Shown in pieces: positions 17,991 through 27,053 of a DNA stretch of 64,000 bases (its first letter is position 1; the number at the start of each line of letters is the position of its first letter). The DNA is from Pseudoalteromonas sp. T1lg48. GTDB taxonomy: Bacteria > Pseudomonadota > Gammaproteobacteria > Enterobacterales > Alteromonadaceae. The position numbers and the translations under genes were made by a program. A model generated the notes under the pieces. The model had not been told where the DNA came from. It was given only the letters and a program-made list of their open reading frames with translations, and did no database searches. The DNA lies in assembly GCF_002964785.1 (NCBI RefSeq), contig NZ_PQCC01000001.1, positions 62,001 to 126,000 on the forward strand. Reading direction: 5' to 3'.

Positions 17991-20158
17991 AATCGATAGT
18001 TCTTAGGATCTGCTATATAAATTTTATCGCCTGGAACAAGTTTGCTGTCTTCTTCAATCTCGTTCCACTCCATAAGCTTTTGCATAAGGACATTGTATTT
18101 CTTAGAAATCTCAAACAAGGTATCGCCCTCAGCAACGGTATGATAATTGTACGGTCGCTGTAAGTAAATCTTACGACCAATTTGCACATGATCGGCACTG
18201 GCGAGGTTATTCCATTTACGCAGCGTGCTTAGACGAATATTGTAACGTGTCGAAACATTAAACAGGTTTTCACCCTTTTGCATCACATGGTAAGGAATTT
18301 CCTTTTTACCCGCTGTATCGGCAATGGCCATTTGCTCAATCACCTTGGTGTTTGACGCCACCACCTCGGCTGTGCGGCTCAGATCTTCACCCAGCGCATT
18401 AAGGTCGGCTGCATCTTCCAGCTGCTCGGTAGTGTCCTCGGTTCCCGGCTGGTCTTCTGTAGTAACATCTGAGGCCAGTTGCAAAGACGCAAACTCTCGG
18501 GCCAACTCAGACTGCAATTCATTCTTTTGCTCAGCCACGGTGTTAACCGCCGCACTTGCACCCGCACTTGCACCCGCACTTGCAGCCGCACTTTCAGCTA
18601 CATTATCGCTAGGCTCAGATTTAGCTGCCTTCTCTGTGGAAGACTTGGTCGATGACTCAGTCGATGACTCAGTCTTAGCTTTTTCTTCAGGCTTGCTCTT
18701 GGGCTTGACCGAAGGTTCGACCGAAGGTTTGACTGAATCCTTGGTCTCTGATAGCAATTCTTTAGCCTCGCTCGTAACCGCAACGGTCGGCTCGGCTGAA
18801 GGCTCGGTTGAAGGCTCGGTTGAAGACTCGGTTGACAACTCGGTTGACGACTCATTTGCCGCCTCTGACGCCTTTTCAACAAAGGTAGCTTGCTCTTCAG
18901 CCTGACTTTCAAGTCCGCCAGTAAGTTCAGTTGCAGGCTCGGCTGAAAGCTCCGCTGAAGGCTCGCTTGTTAAATCATTTGCAGCTTCAGGCATGGCTTC
19001 AGCCTGCTCTGCTGGCTTCTCGGTAGATTCCCCGACCGATGGTTTGGCTGCAAGCTCGGCTGACAAGTCATTAGCAGACTCAACCGAGCTCTGTTTTTGC
19101 GACTCGGGCTGAGTATCGGCCTTAACGTCGGCGGTATCAACCGCCTCGGCAGTCGCCTTGGCAGCAGCCTCGGAAGCAGCCTCGACAACCGAGGTCTCAA
19201 CTAATTCAGCCGCCGGTACGGCCGCAGCCAACACCAGGGCGCTGGCCTCTGACTCGGTGCTCGCCTTTTTCTTCACTACCTTAATCTTGGGTTTGGCAAC
19301 GATAACGTTGCCATCCATACTGTCTTGCAACTCATTGAGCTGATGACGGCGATACTTCTCACGTAATTGTTCAAATTCACTGGCGCTATAGCGTTGTTCA
19401 CGAATAATACGCGCCTCCAGCGAAGAGGGGTAGGTTACGGTAATGGTCTCTGCCAGCTTGCGGGCATCTTCAATATGGCCCATGCGTTCCTGGATCAAAT
19501 AACCCAGTAGCAAGGAACGGGACGATACCCGGCCGGTACGCTCATATCGATTGAGCACCTGCTGGGCATTGTAAAAATCACTTTTGGCGTATTTCACTGC
19601 AGCCAGGTTGATTAGGCTGGAAGCTCGTAACGAGCTATGCTGCAGTGAGTCTTCTAAAAAGGTTTCGGCAGCATCAAACTTGTTATATTCCAACGCACAC
19701 AGCGCCAGGTTTTCATAGCTTTCAGCTACTCGTAAATAACTTGGAATCTCGATTGCGGACATAAATTTATCGACCGCATTTTGATACTCGCCGATATCAC
19801 ATAAGAACACCCCATAGTTGTTTAGGGTGTTGGGATCATGGGGCTCAATACTAAGGGCCTTCTCATAGGCTGCCTTAGCGCGCTTATCCTCACCAACCTG
19901 CTGGTAGTAATAAGCAATTGAATAATGCACCTCTGGCAGTTCCGGGGCGAATTTAGCGGCACGTTCTAGGTTATATTTTGCTTGCGTGCTCTCGCCTTGG
20001 GAAAGGTAATTTAAGGCAAGGGAGATACGGGTGCGGGCGGCTTCTACGTTATTGATTTTCTTTTCAACAACGGGCTTGTCACTGCCCACATATGTACTTT
20101 CTGTTACACACCCACCAAGGGCGAGTAAGCTTATACTGGTCACTAACAGCTTGCGCAT
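17987..20158 (-). CDS. pilW: PilW/PilF-type TPR lipoprotein fused to two LysM domains
   Basis: 723 residues, against about 250 for ordinary PilW/PilF, the outer membrane pilotin that supports type IV pilus secretin assembly. Lipobox LGGC (Cys17) and five to six TPRs (about 35-260, including LNNYGVFLCDIGEYQNAVDKF) match PilW in its normal place beside rodZ. Then come a long low-complexity linker (about 290-610) rich in Ser/Glu/Thr/Ala/Pro and built of short repeats, and two LysM domains (about 622-668 and 671-716; YHVMQKGENLF, YHTVAEGDTLF). LysM domains bind peptidoglycan, so the protein may tie the pilus base to the cell wall. No frameshift is seen at the junctions. Confidence 0.88.
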   Translation of the reverse strand: MRKLLVTSISLLALGGCVTESTYVGSDKPVVEKKINNVEAARTRISLALNYLSQGESTQAKYNLERAAKFAPELPEVHYSIAYYYQQVGEDKRAKAAYEKALSIEPHDPNTLNNYGVFLCDIGEYQNAVDKFMSAIEIPSYLRVAESYENLALCALEYNKFDAAETFLEDSLQHSSLRASSLINLAAVKYAKSDFYNAQQVLNRYERTGRVSSRSLLLGYLIQERMGHIEDARKLAETITVTYPSSLEARIIREQRYSASEFEQLREKYRRHQLNELQDSMDGNVIVAKPKIKVVKKKASTESEASALVLAAAVPAAELVETSVVEAASEAAAKATAEAVDTADVKADTQPESQKQSSVESANDLSAELAAKPSVGESTEKPAEQAEAMPEAANDLTSEPSAELSAEPATELTGGLESQAEEQATFVEKASEAANESSTELSTESSTEPSTEPSAEPTVAVTSEAKELLSETKDSVKPSVEPSVKPKSKPEEKAKTESSTESSTKSSTEKAAKSEPSDNVAESAAASAGASAGASAAVNTVAEQKNELQSELAREFASLQLASDVTTEDQPGTEDTTEQLEDAADLNALGEDLSRTAEVVASNTKVIEQMAIADTAGKKEIPYHVMQKGENLFNVSTRYNIRLSTLRKWNNLASADHVQIGRKIYLQRPYNYHTVAEGDTLFEISKKYNVLMQKLMEWNEIEEDSKLVPGDKIYIADPKNYRL
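18549..18595. repeat. 12-base tandem repeat in the pilW linker
   Basis: Roughly four copies of a 12-base unit (GCACTTGCACCC and close variants) coding the repeated Ala/Gly/Ser tetrapeptide SAGA/ASAG in the linker. The unit is a multiple of three, so copy-number changes keep the frame. Confidence 0.8.
18787..18852. repeat. 12-base tandem repeat in the pilW linker (S-T-E-P units)
   Basis: About five to six copies of a degenerate 12-base unit (GGCTCGGTTGAA and variants) coding repeats of Ser-Thr-Glu-Pro/Ser. Related copies recur near 18915-18965 and 18710-18730. Length variation between strains is expected. Confidence 0.8.
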
Positions 20159-20198
20159 GGCTTAGCCTCGTTTATTCCGTTATTGCACCTATCATTAC

Positions 20199-20243
20199 TG
20201 AAAAGCCCTTTTGTTTCATCAATTATTTGAAAAAAGGGCTTAT
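20199..20243 (-). terminator. Possible hairpin between rlmN and pilW
   Basis: Inverted repeat AAGCCCTTTT ... AAAAGGGCTT with a loop of about 17 bases, followed on the minus strand by TTTTC. It may partly end transcription from ndk/rlmN before pilW. The weak T-run makes this uncertain. Confidence 0.4.
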
Positions 20244-20250
20244 TTTTATG

Positions 20251-21381
20251 TTACTGAGAGACATTTACCGCGATTGCGTTCTTTTCTCGCTCCTGACGCT
20301 TGGCAAGTCGCTTGGTCCTATCGACCACATCACCCACCAACTGACCGCAGGCGGCATCGATATCATCACCACGGGTACGTCTAACTATTGTCGTAATTCC
20401 CGCGGCTTGAAGCACCTTGGAGAAGCGGTCGATGCGTGAGTTGCTGGAACGACCATATTCATTGCCCGGGAAAGGGTTGAATGGGATCAGGTTTACCTTA
20501 GAAGGCGTGCCTTTTAAGGTTTGCACCAACTCATGGGCATGATCCGTACTGTCGTTTACTTCTTGCAGCATCACGTATTCTACCGTCACTTCCTTGTTTG
20601 CCTTGGAGCCATCGATATAACGGCGACAAGCGGCTAGGAACTCTTCGATAGGATACTTCTTGTTGATCGGTACCAGCTCGTCACGCAATGGATTGTTCGG
20701 GGCGTGCAGCGAAATAGCCAAAGCCACATCAATTTGCTCTTTGAGCAAATCCAGAGCAGGAACCACACCCGAAGTACTTAGGGTAACGCGACGTTTCGAC
20801 AGGCCAAAGGCCCAATCGTCCATCATCAGTTCCATCGCAGGCACTACGTTTTTAAGGTTTAGCAAAGGCTCACCCATACCCATCATGACCACATTGGTAA
20901 TAGGGCGACGGGTACTATCACCATGCAGGCCGATATCTTTAGCGACACGCCATACCTGACCGATGATTTCCGAAACCTTAAGGTTACGGTTAAAGCCCTG
21001 CTGCGCCGTTGAGCAGAAAGTACATTCAAGGGCACATCCTACTTGCGAGGATACACACAAGGTAGCGCGGTCTTTTTCCGGGATCCACACGGTTTCAACT
21101 TCCTGGCCGCCATCAAGGATAAGTGCATACTTGATGGTACCATCACTAGAAGGTTGTTTAACCGAAATCTCTGGCGCACGAATTTCACATTCAGCTTCCA
21201 GGCGAGCCTTCAGCTTCTTGTTTAGGTTGCTCATTTCTTCGAAGTTATCGACGCCAAAGTGATAGATCCACTTCATAACCTGATCGGCACGAAACGGCTT
21301 TTCACCAATGGATGCAAAGTAGTCGCGCATACCTTGGCGATTAAAATCGAGTAAATTGATTTTTTTCTCAGTCGTGGCCAT
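20251..21381 (-). CDS. rlmN: Dual-specificity RNA methyltransferase RlmN
   Basis: Radical-SAM enzyme that makes 2-methyladenosine in 23S rRNA (A2503) and some tRNAs. 376 residues from the ATG at 21381 ([13 protein letters not shown]), preceded by GAGG; the in-frame ATG at 21423 adds 14 unconserved residues. The radical-SAM cysteines are Cys116, Cys120 and Cys123 (CALECTFC), and the methyl-carrying Cys is probably in DAACGQL near the C-terminus. GMGEPLLN binds SAM. Between ndk and pilW, as in related genomes. Confidence 0.96.
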   Translation of the reverse strand: MATTEKKINLLDFNRQGMRDYFASIGEKPFRADQVMKWIYHFGVDNFEEMSNLNKKLKARLEAECEIRAPEISVKQPSSDGTIKYALILDGGQEVETVWIPEKDRATLCVSSQVGCALECTFCSTAQQGFNRNLKVSEIIGQVWRVAKDIGLHGDSTRRPITNVVMMGMGEPLLNLKNVVPAMELMMDDWAFGLSKRRVTLSTSGVVPALDLLKEQIDVALAISLHAPNNPLRDELVPINKKYPIEEFLAACRRYIDGSKANKEVTVEYVMLQEVNDSTDHAHELVQTLKGTPSKVNLIPFNPFPGNEYGRSSNSRIDRFSKVLQAAGITTIVRRTRGDDIDAACGQLVGDVVDRTKRLAKRQEREKNAIAVNVSQ

Positions 21382-21500
21382 GAATAAACCTCTATCAGGT
21401 GACGGATAAAATGAAGGCGGCAATTGTACACAATTTAACCATTATAGCAATTCCTTAGTTTACTCACCGACGGTAGGAATAAACTAAGGAATTACAGGGA

Positions 21501-21526
21501 CAAGAAAAGGGCCTGAAGGCCCTTCC
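21501..21526 (-). terminator. Hairpin after ndk
   Basis: On the minus strand AAGGGCC-TTCA-GGCCCTTTTCTT follows the ndk stop by about 25 bases. The compact GC stem with TTTT is a likely intrinsic terminator. Confidence 0.7.
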
Positions 21527-21549
21527 CTGGATCTGCGTAAGACTCGAAA

Positions 21550-21981
21550 TTAACGAGTACGTGGGCAGATTTCTTCTTCAGCGAAGAAGTAAGCGATTTC
21601 GCGAGCAGCCGACTCAGGAGCGTCTGAACCGTGTACCGCGTTCTCGTCGATGCTGTCAGCGTAGTCAGCACGTAGAGTACCGGCAGCCGCTTCAGCTGGG
21701 TTAGTAGCACCCATGATTTCGCGGTTTTTACGAACTGCATCTTCACCTTCAAGAACCTGAACCATTACTGGGCCAGAAGTCATGAAAGAAACAAGGGCAC
21801 CAAAGAAAGGACGCTCTTTGTGCTCAGCGTAGAAGCCTTCAGCTTGCTCTTGTGAAAGGTGAACCATTTTAGATGCTACGATCTTAAGACCAGCAGTTTC
21901 GAAACGGTTGTAGATTGCACCGATGTGGTTTTTAGCTACCGCATCAGGCTTAACGATAGAGAAAGTGCGCTCTAAAGCCAT
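21550..21981 (-). CDS. ndk: Nucleoside diphosphate kinase
   Basis: Transfers the terminal phosphate between nucleoside triphosphates and diphosphates through a phospho-histidine. 143 residues from [15 protein letters not shown] (ATG at 21981); an ATG 12 bases upstream is in frame but not conserved. The active site is His117 in [12 protein letters not shown]. The length and the C-terminus (EEEICPRT) are standard. Confidence 0.97.
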   Translation of the reverse strand: MALERTFSIVKPDAVAKNHIGAIYNRFETAGLKIVASKMVHLSQEQAEGFYAEHKERPFFGALVSFMTSGPVMVQVLEGEDAVRKNREIMGATNPAEAAAGTLRADYADSIDENAVHGSDAPESAAREIAYFFAEEEICPRTR

Positions 21982-22263
21982 GTGTTGCTCCAAATAACGT
22001 TAAATTTTAAGTGTTAAACTTTACCGGGCGCGAATTATACGCGCTTTAGCGTGAAAATCCTACTACATTGTGACCCAGGCAAGGCTAACAAATTTTTGTG
22101 ACGCTTTGACTAATGGGCCTCAAGGAGCCTGGGCCATAGGTCGGATGCTGCTCCACCAGCTCACCCAAACCCTGATCCAAATCAAAACCAGTGTTACAGA
22201 CACGCGCTAGAATCCGCCGCTATTTTTTACCTCAGTTGACTCGGACTCAGCCAAGGATTTGAT

Positions 22264-23616
22264 ATGTCGATATTCACCCCAGAATTACTTAGCCCGGCGG
22301 GCAGCTTAAAAAACATGCGCTATGCCTTTGCCTATGGCGCCGATGCGGTTTATGCCGGACAACCCCGTTACAGTTTACGGGTGCGCAACAACGAATTTAA
22401 TCTCGCCAATTTAGAGCTGGGTATCAATGAAGCCCATGCCCAAAACAAAAAGCTCTACGTGGTGTCTAACATCGCTCCGCATAATGCCAAGGTGAAAACC
22501 TATTTGCGTGACATCGAACCGGTTATCGCCATGAAGCCAGATGCGCTGATCATGTCCGATCCGGGTCTTATCATGCTGGTAAAGGAAAAGTGGCCGGATA
22601 TGCCCATTCACTTGAGCGTACAAGCCAATGCGGTGAACTATGCCAGCGTGCTTTTTTGGGCCAAACAAGGCATTGAGCGGGTCATTTTATCCCGCGAATT
22701 GTCACTGGAAGAAATTGCTGAAATCCGCGAACTCTGCCCCAACACAGAACTGGAAGTGTTTGTGCATGGTGCCCTGTGCATGGCTTACTCGGGACGCTGC
22801 CTGCTCAGCGGTTATATCAATAAGCGCGACCCGAACCAGGGCACCTGCACCAACGCCTGCCGCTGGAGTTACGATGTAAAACCCGGCGAAGAAACCGAAA
22901 CAGGTGATGTGGTGCACAAGATCGACCCGACCCTGGGTTTGGGTGAGCCCACCAAAGAAGTCTTTATGCTCGAAGAGCAAGGTCGTCCGGGGGAATACAT
23001 GCCGGCGTTTGAAGACGAGCACGGCACCTATATTATGAACTCCAAGGACCTGCGCGCGGTGCAATATGTGGATGCACTGACACGCATGGGTGTGCACAGC
23101 TTAAAAATCGAGGGCCGTACCAAGTCCTTCTATTACGTGGCGCGCACCGCCCAGGTTTATCGCCGCGCCATTGATGATGCGGTAGCCGGCAAGCCGTTCG
23201 ATCCAAGCCTGATGAAGAGCCTTGAGCACCTGGCACACCGGGGCTACACCGAAGGTTTCTTAAAACGTCATGCGCATCAGGATTATCAAAACTATGACTA
23301 TGGCCATTCGGTATCCGACTCCCAGCAGTTTGTCGGTGAGGTTTTAGGACGCACCAACAATGGCCTGGTAGAAATCGACGTAAAAAACAAATTCTGTACC
23401 GGCCACTCGCTGGAGCTGATGACGCCACAGGGCAATATCAACTTCAACCTAGCACACATGGAGAATAAAAAGGGTGAGCGCATCAATGATGCCAAGGGCT
23501 CGGGGCATATAGTCCGTATTCCACTGCCGGAAGACCTGGACCTGGATAAAGCCATCCTGCTGCGCAACCTGGCGCCGGGTCAGGACACCCGTAATCCCTT
23601 CCCTACCCAAGGGTGA
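22264..23616 (+). CDS. trhP: U32-family tRNA hydroxylation protein TrhP (YegQ)
   Basis: 450 residues, U32 'peptidase' family. The starting ELLSPAGSLKNMRYAFAYGADAVYAG, the conserved EVFVHGALCMAYSGRCLLSGY and the Cys-rich GTCTNACRW identify YegQ/TrhP, which supports prephenate-dependent 5-hydroxylation of uridine 34 in some tRNAs. The C-terminal small barrel domain (GEVLGRTNNGLVEIDVKNKF) is present. It stands alone, convergent with the glycerate kinase gene; the stops are only a few bases apart. Confidence 0.9.
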   Translation: MSIFTPELLSPAGSLKNMRYAFAYGADAVYAGQPRYSLRVRNNEFNLANLELGINEAHAQNKKLYVVSNIAPHNAKVKTYLRDIEPVIAMKPDALIMSDPGLIMLVKEKWPDMPIHLSVQANAVNYASVLFWAKQGIERVILSRELSLEEIAEIRELCPNTELEVFVHGALCMAYSGRCLLSGYINKRDPNQGTCTNACRWSYDVKPGEETETGDVVHKIDPTLGLGEPTKEVFMLEEQGRPGEYMPAFEDEHGTYIMNSKDLRAVQYVDALTRMGVHSLKIEGRTKSFYYVARTAQVYRRAIDDAVAGKPFDPSLMKSLEHLAHRGYTEGFLKRHAHQDYQNYDYGHSVSDSQQFVGEVLGRTNNGLVEIDVKNKFCTGHSLELMTPQGNINFNLAHMENKKGERINDAKGSGHIVRIPLPEDLDLDKAILLRNLAPGQDTRNPFPTQG

Positions 23617-23618
23617 GA

Positions 23619-24488
23619 CTACAAGGCGTTATGATAGGCGGTTATACGACGCTCTACATCCAGCTCCAGCACCACCTGAGTGCGGTGCGGGAGCTGGCTT
23701 AGAGCATGGCGGGTCAGGCGTTCGAAGTAACCGATAAAATCGGCGACTTGCGCCTTGTTCATGGTGTGGGAGGTATGGCCCACACGGGCAATCAACTTTT
23801 TCTCTTGCTGCCAACGCCAGGCCAGCACTGCATCGAAGCTTGGTGCCTTCAACATAATACCTATGTCGGCCTGGGCGAATAATGGCTGATAATCTTGTTC
23901 CAAGCGGGTATTAACATAGCGCCGCCAGCGCCCATCCGCATCGTGCTCTTGTTCTAACTGATTGATGGGCACCCGCAAGGCTTCTTCACTTTGTGGTGGT
24001 GTACCCACACACCAGCCCTCGACGATTAACACATCTAGGGGCTGGGTAAATTGCTGCCAGTCGCTGGAAGCACAGGGTTCGTCCATCGCCTTATCGAAAC
24101 GCGGCACGCTCAATGGGGCTTGCCCCTGGCGCACCTCATCCACCAGCCGTTGCAAACGGGCGATATCATGTGTCCCGGGCACGCCCCGCGTAGCCAATAA
24201 GGGGTGCACCCGCTGCGCCAACTCATTGCGCTGGGCCTGGGAGTAATAAAAGTCATCCAACGAACAGGCACAGACATTAAGTCCGCCCTCCTCGCGCAGG
24301 TAGCACGCCAGATAATCGGCCAGGGTACTTTTACCCGAGCCTTGCGCGCCGTTGATAGTCACAACCAGCGGCTGCTCCGGCTTTTTGGCGGCTATCAGCT
24401 GTTGCGCCAAAGGAGTAAAGTAGTCATTGATTTGCCGTGCATACTGCTGTGTAAGGCCATGACGGGATAAAAATACCGCTGTGTCCAT
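23619..24488 (-). CDS. P-loop kinase of the D-glycerate 3-kinase (GLYK) family
   Basis: 289 residues. Walker A GAQGSGKS (47-54), then LDDFYYSQAQRNELAQRVHPLLATRGVPGTHD and VPRFDKAMDEP are the signature of the PRK-like family that includes plant D-glycerate 3-kinase and yeast Tda10. WRWQQEKKL near residue 227 is also typical. The likely reaction is ATP plus D-glycerate to 3-phosphoglycerate, but bacterial members are often only annotated as 'kinase', so the substrate is inferred. No glyoxylate genes are adjacent. Confidence 0.8.
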   Translation of the reverse strand: MDTAVFLSRHGLTQQYARQINDYFTPLAQQLIAAKKPEQPLVVTINGAQGSGKSTLADYLACYLREEGGLNVCACSLDDFYYSQAQRNELAQRVHPLLATRGVPGTHDIARLQRLVDEVRQGQAPLSVPRFDKAMDEPCASSDWQQFTQPLDVLIVEGWCVGTPPQSEEALRVPINQLEQEHDADGRWRRYVNTRLEQDYQPLFAQADIGIMLKAPSFDAVLAWRWQQEKKLIARVGHTSHTMNKAQVADFIGYFERLTRHALSQLPHRTQVVLELDVERRITAYHNAL

Positions 24489-24673
24489 CTTTGCGCTCTA
24501 CCTTAGGGTCACCTGACCCTTGTGTTACCATGTTTAGCCTCAGTGCATACCCTGGGCCAATATATAAGTACATTATAAAACAGTGAGTTATTAACTCCAC
24601 CATGGCAAGTGGCACAAGTTTGGTGCAAGCTAAAGCACATCCGAGTGGCATTTAACGCCAGTCATTCCTTGTC

Positions 24674-24688
24674 CTAGATCAAACCAAG
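24674..24688 (+). promoter_or_regulatory. Copy 1 of a 15-base element upstream of the ferredoxin gene
   Basis: CTAGATCAAACCAAG occurs here and, inverted, at 25289-25303 in front of the opposing small gene. The overlapping TTGTC-CTAG-ATCAA (24669-24682) resembles an FNR/CRP-type box (TTGAT-N4-ATCAA) with one good half. Function unknown; a shared operator is a guess. Confidence 0.4.
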
Positions 24689-24702
24689 ACGAAATAACCT
24701 AA

Positions 24703-25029
<327 letters not shown>

Positions 25030-25039
25030 ACTCCACACA

Positions 25040-25279
25040 CTACTCCTGCACTGGCTTTGCAGAATCTTGTTTGCTGCTTGGTAGCGCCTTATTGGGCTGC
25101 AACAACATGTCGGTCACAGACTCTTGAATGGCCTTTTTCTGCGCCGCGACTAACTGAGCCAGGGCTTCTTGCGTGGCCTGCTTAATGGCCAGCTCTACTT
25201 CCTGTACCAGAGTATTGGCATGGGTCAATGAACTCATTAACAGTAAGCTGGAAACGATGGCTGCATGTAGGTATTTCAT
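25040..25279 (-). CDS. Small periplasmic protein of unknown function
   Basis: 79 residues with a clear signal peptide (MKYLHAAIVSSLLLMSSLTHA, cleavage likely after residue 21). The mature part is a single Gln/Ala/Glu-rich helix-forming stretch and a short polar tail. No family recognised. AAGGAT precedes the ATG, and a 15-base element shared with the ferredoxin promoter overlaps the region just upstream. It is convergent with yfhL, the stops 10 bases apart. The signal peptide and RBS make it a likely real gene. Confidence 0.65.
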   Translation of the reverse strand: MKYLHAAIVSSLLLMSSLTHANTLVQEVELAIKQATQEALAQLVAAQKKAIQESVTDMLLQPNKALPSSKQDSAKPVQE

Positions 25280-25288
25280 AATGGTATC

Positions 25289-25303
25289 CTTGGTTTGATC
25301 TAG
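25289..25303 (-). promoter_or_regulatory. Copy 2 of the 15-base element upstream of the small periplasmic gene
   Basis: On the minus strand CTAGATCAAACCAAG runs directly into the AAGGAT ribosome binding site of the small periplasmic gene. Same orientation relative to its gene as copy 1, but much closer to the start codon. Confidence 0.4.
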
Positions 25304-25487
25304 TAAGTAAATGTCCCTGATTTACTTTCAACGACCGTGCCAAAATAAAATACATCCAATATTCAATAAGTTACCATGAATCTTTTATTTTCACCGCAAA
25401 ATTAGCGTCCGCGAACGGACACTCCTGTGTCCCAGGCCGGACACTTTATGGCTAAGCGCTTTGTGCCGAAAATCGGCGATCACGCAT

Positions 25488-25525
25488 AAAAAAAGCGTGA
25501 CCGCCAATGCTGCGCTCACGCTTTT
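25488..25525 (-). terminator. Terminator of the GH109-like gene
   Basis: Inverted repeat AAAGCGTGA ... TCACGCTTT with seven T on the minus strand, about 16 bases after the stop of the glycosidase gene. Confidence 0.8.
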
Positions 25526-25540
25526 ATTCGTTATTCCTAT

Positions 25541-26923
25541 TTAGGCACCCACTATGCCCAGGGGTGTGGCGGTGCGCCAGGCACCGCGGGTAAAGTCTGG
25601 AATAGTGATGGACTCACTGCGATTGGCTACCGATTGCGCCGACAGGGGAGAAATCACCGACCAGGCGGCGCCGTCATACACATCCTGATCCAAAGGCTCA
25701 CCATTTCGTAAACAATAGATCATGCGCCAGAACATCAAGAAATCCATGCCGCCGTGGCCACCATTGCGCTCAGCTTCTGCACCCATTTTCTGCCACAGGG
25801 GGTGATCGTATTTATCGTACCAGGGCTGCATATCGTATTCCCATTCGTGGAAACTCTTGTTGCCGCCATGCTCCAGGGCAATACGATTGGGGAAACCGGC
25901 AAAGACACCATTGGTGCCCTGGATCAGGTTGTGACGACTATAGGGGCGCGGCGTGGTGGTATCATGTTGCACCATGATACTGCGCCCGTTAACGGTTTTT
26001 ATCAGCGTGGTATTCATGTCCCCGGCAATATATTTCAGTTGATTACGCTCATGCTCCGCCGGGAATTCACGCTGCGCATAGGCGGCGCGACCCAGGGCAG
26101 GCGAGCTCATGGAGGTGAGGTAATCAAAGCGATCGCCGCGGTTAATATTCATGTATTGCGAAACCGGGCCCAAACCGTGCGTGGGGTAAAGGTTGCCGTC
26201 GCGACGAGCATGCCAGGCGGTACGCCACGAGCCGGTCTTGTGCTCTATTTCCTTCATCTGCCAGCGCAGCTCGTGAATATAGGCCGCCTCACCATGCAGC
26301 AATTCACCAAATACGCCCTGACGCACCATGTTTAGCACCATCAACTCGTCGCGGCCGTAGTTGACGTTTTCCATCATCATACAGTTTTTCTGGGTGCGCT
26401 CGGCGGTGTCGACTATGTCCCACATTTCTTCGACCGTCAGTGCCAACGGCACCTCGACAAAGGCGTGCTTGCCACTGTTCATGGTGTCGATGGCCATGGG
26501 CGCATGCCAGCGCCAGGGCGTGGAAATAATCACGATATCAATATCATCGCGGGCCAACATGTCTTTATAGGCCAGCTCGCTGTCACCGTAGGCGGTGGGT
26601 TTTTCCTTGCCTTCTTTAACCAGGAAGTCGACGGCGCGATCCAGCACCTCTTGGTGGGTATCACAAATGGCTCTGATTTCGGCGCCCTCAATGTAGCTCA
26701 TGCGTTTTACATGGCCATAGCCACGCTGACCCACACCGATAAAGCCGACTCGCACCACATCCATTTTTGGGGCGATTAATCCGATCACCGACTGGCCCTG
26801 AGCCTTTGGTGTAGCCGCAGTACCAGCGGCAGTTCCGGCGCAGCCCGCCATCGACGCTGTGGCGGCGGCACCGGCCACCGCGCCCGCCGCCTTTAAAAAA
26901 TCGCGTCTGTTGAATTGTTTCAT
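25541..26923 (-). CDS. Tat-exported Gfo/Idh/MocA protein of the GH109 (alpha-N-acetylgalactosaminidase) type
   Basis: 460 residues from the ATG at 26923, with GAGGAA 6 bases upstream. The Tat signal ([24 protein letters not shown]) has twin arginine and ends in a possible lipobox. A Rossmann domain follows ([16 protein letters not shown]) and then GH109 landmarks: [38 protein letters not shown] and [17 protein letters not shown]109 enzymes use bound NAD+ in a redox-assisted cleavage of alpha-GalNAc. Activity cannot be proven here; other glycoside oxidoreductases look similar. Next to a hexosamine kinase and nucleotidyltransferase on the same strand. Confidence 0.82.
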   Translation of the reverse strand: MKQFNRRDFLKAAGAVAGAAATASMAGCAGTAAGTAATPKAQGQSVIGLIAPKMDVVRVGFIGVGQRGYGHVKRMSYIEGAEIRAICDTHQEVLDRAVDFLVKEGKEKPTAYGDSELAYKDMLARDDIDIVIISTPWRWHAPMAIDTMNSGKHAFVEVPLALTVEEMWDIVDTAERTQKNCMMMENVNYGRDELMVLNMVRQGVFGELLHGEAAYIHELRWQMKEIEHKTGSWRTAWHARRDGNLYPTHGLGPVSQYMNINRGDRFDYLTSMSSPALGRAAYAQREFPAEHERNQLKYIAGDMNTTLIKTVNGRSIMVQHDTTTPRPYSRHNLIQGTNGVFAGFPNRIALEHGGNKSFHEWEYDMQPWYDKYDHPLWQKMGAEAERNGGHGGMDFLMFWRMIYCLRNGEPLDQDVYDGAAWSVISPLSAQSVANRSESITIPDFTRGAWRTATPLGIVGA

Positions 26924-27022
26924 TGCTTGTTCCTCAGTCATGCCTTTCCAGCCTTTTTAGCACGCTAGCGTAAAGCACCAAGGCAGGCAAAAGGAACGAG
27001 ATTAATGGCAAATGAAAGCGAT

Positions 27023-27050
27023 AAAAAACCCAGCTATTTGCTGGGTCTGT
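27023..27050 (-). terminator. Terminator after the hexosamine kinase gene
   Basis: On the minus strand ACCCAGC-AAATA-GCTGGGT followed by six T. It lies between the kinase stop (27054) and the GH109-like gene, so the glycosidase probably has its own promoter in the following 100 bases. Confidence 0.85.
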
Positions 27051-27053
27051 AGT

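Noticed and set aside
18324..18905. 193-codon open frame antisense to the pilW linker
   Set aside because: Low-complexity shadow of the repetitive linker; no start signals.
18549..18965. Repeats that might be taken for a CRISPR array
   Set aside because: Units are 12 bases, adjacent without spacers, in frame inside a coding region; no cas genes nearby.
22702..23567. Several antisense frames over trhP
   Set aside because: Overlap a fully conserved gene and have no ribosome binding sites.
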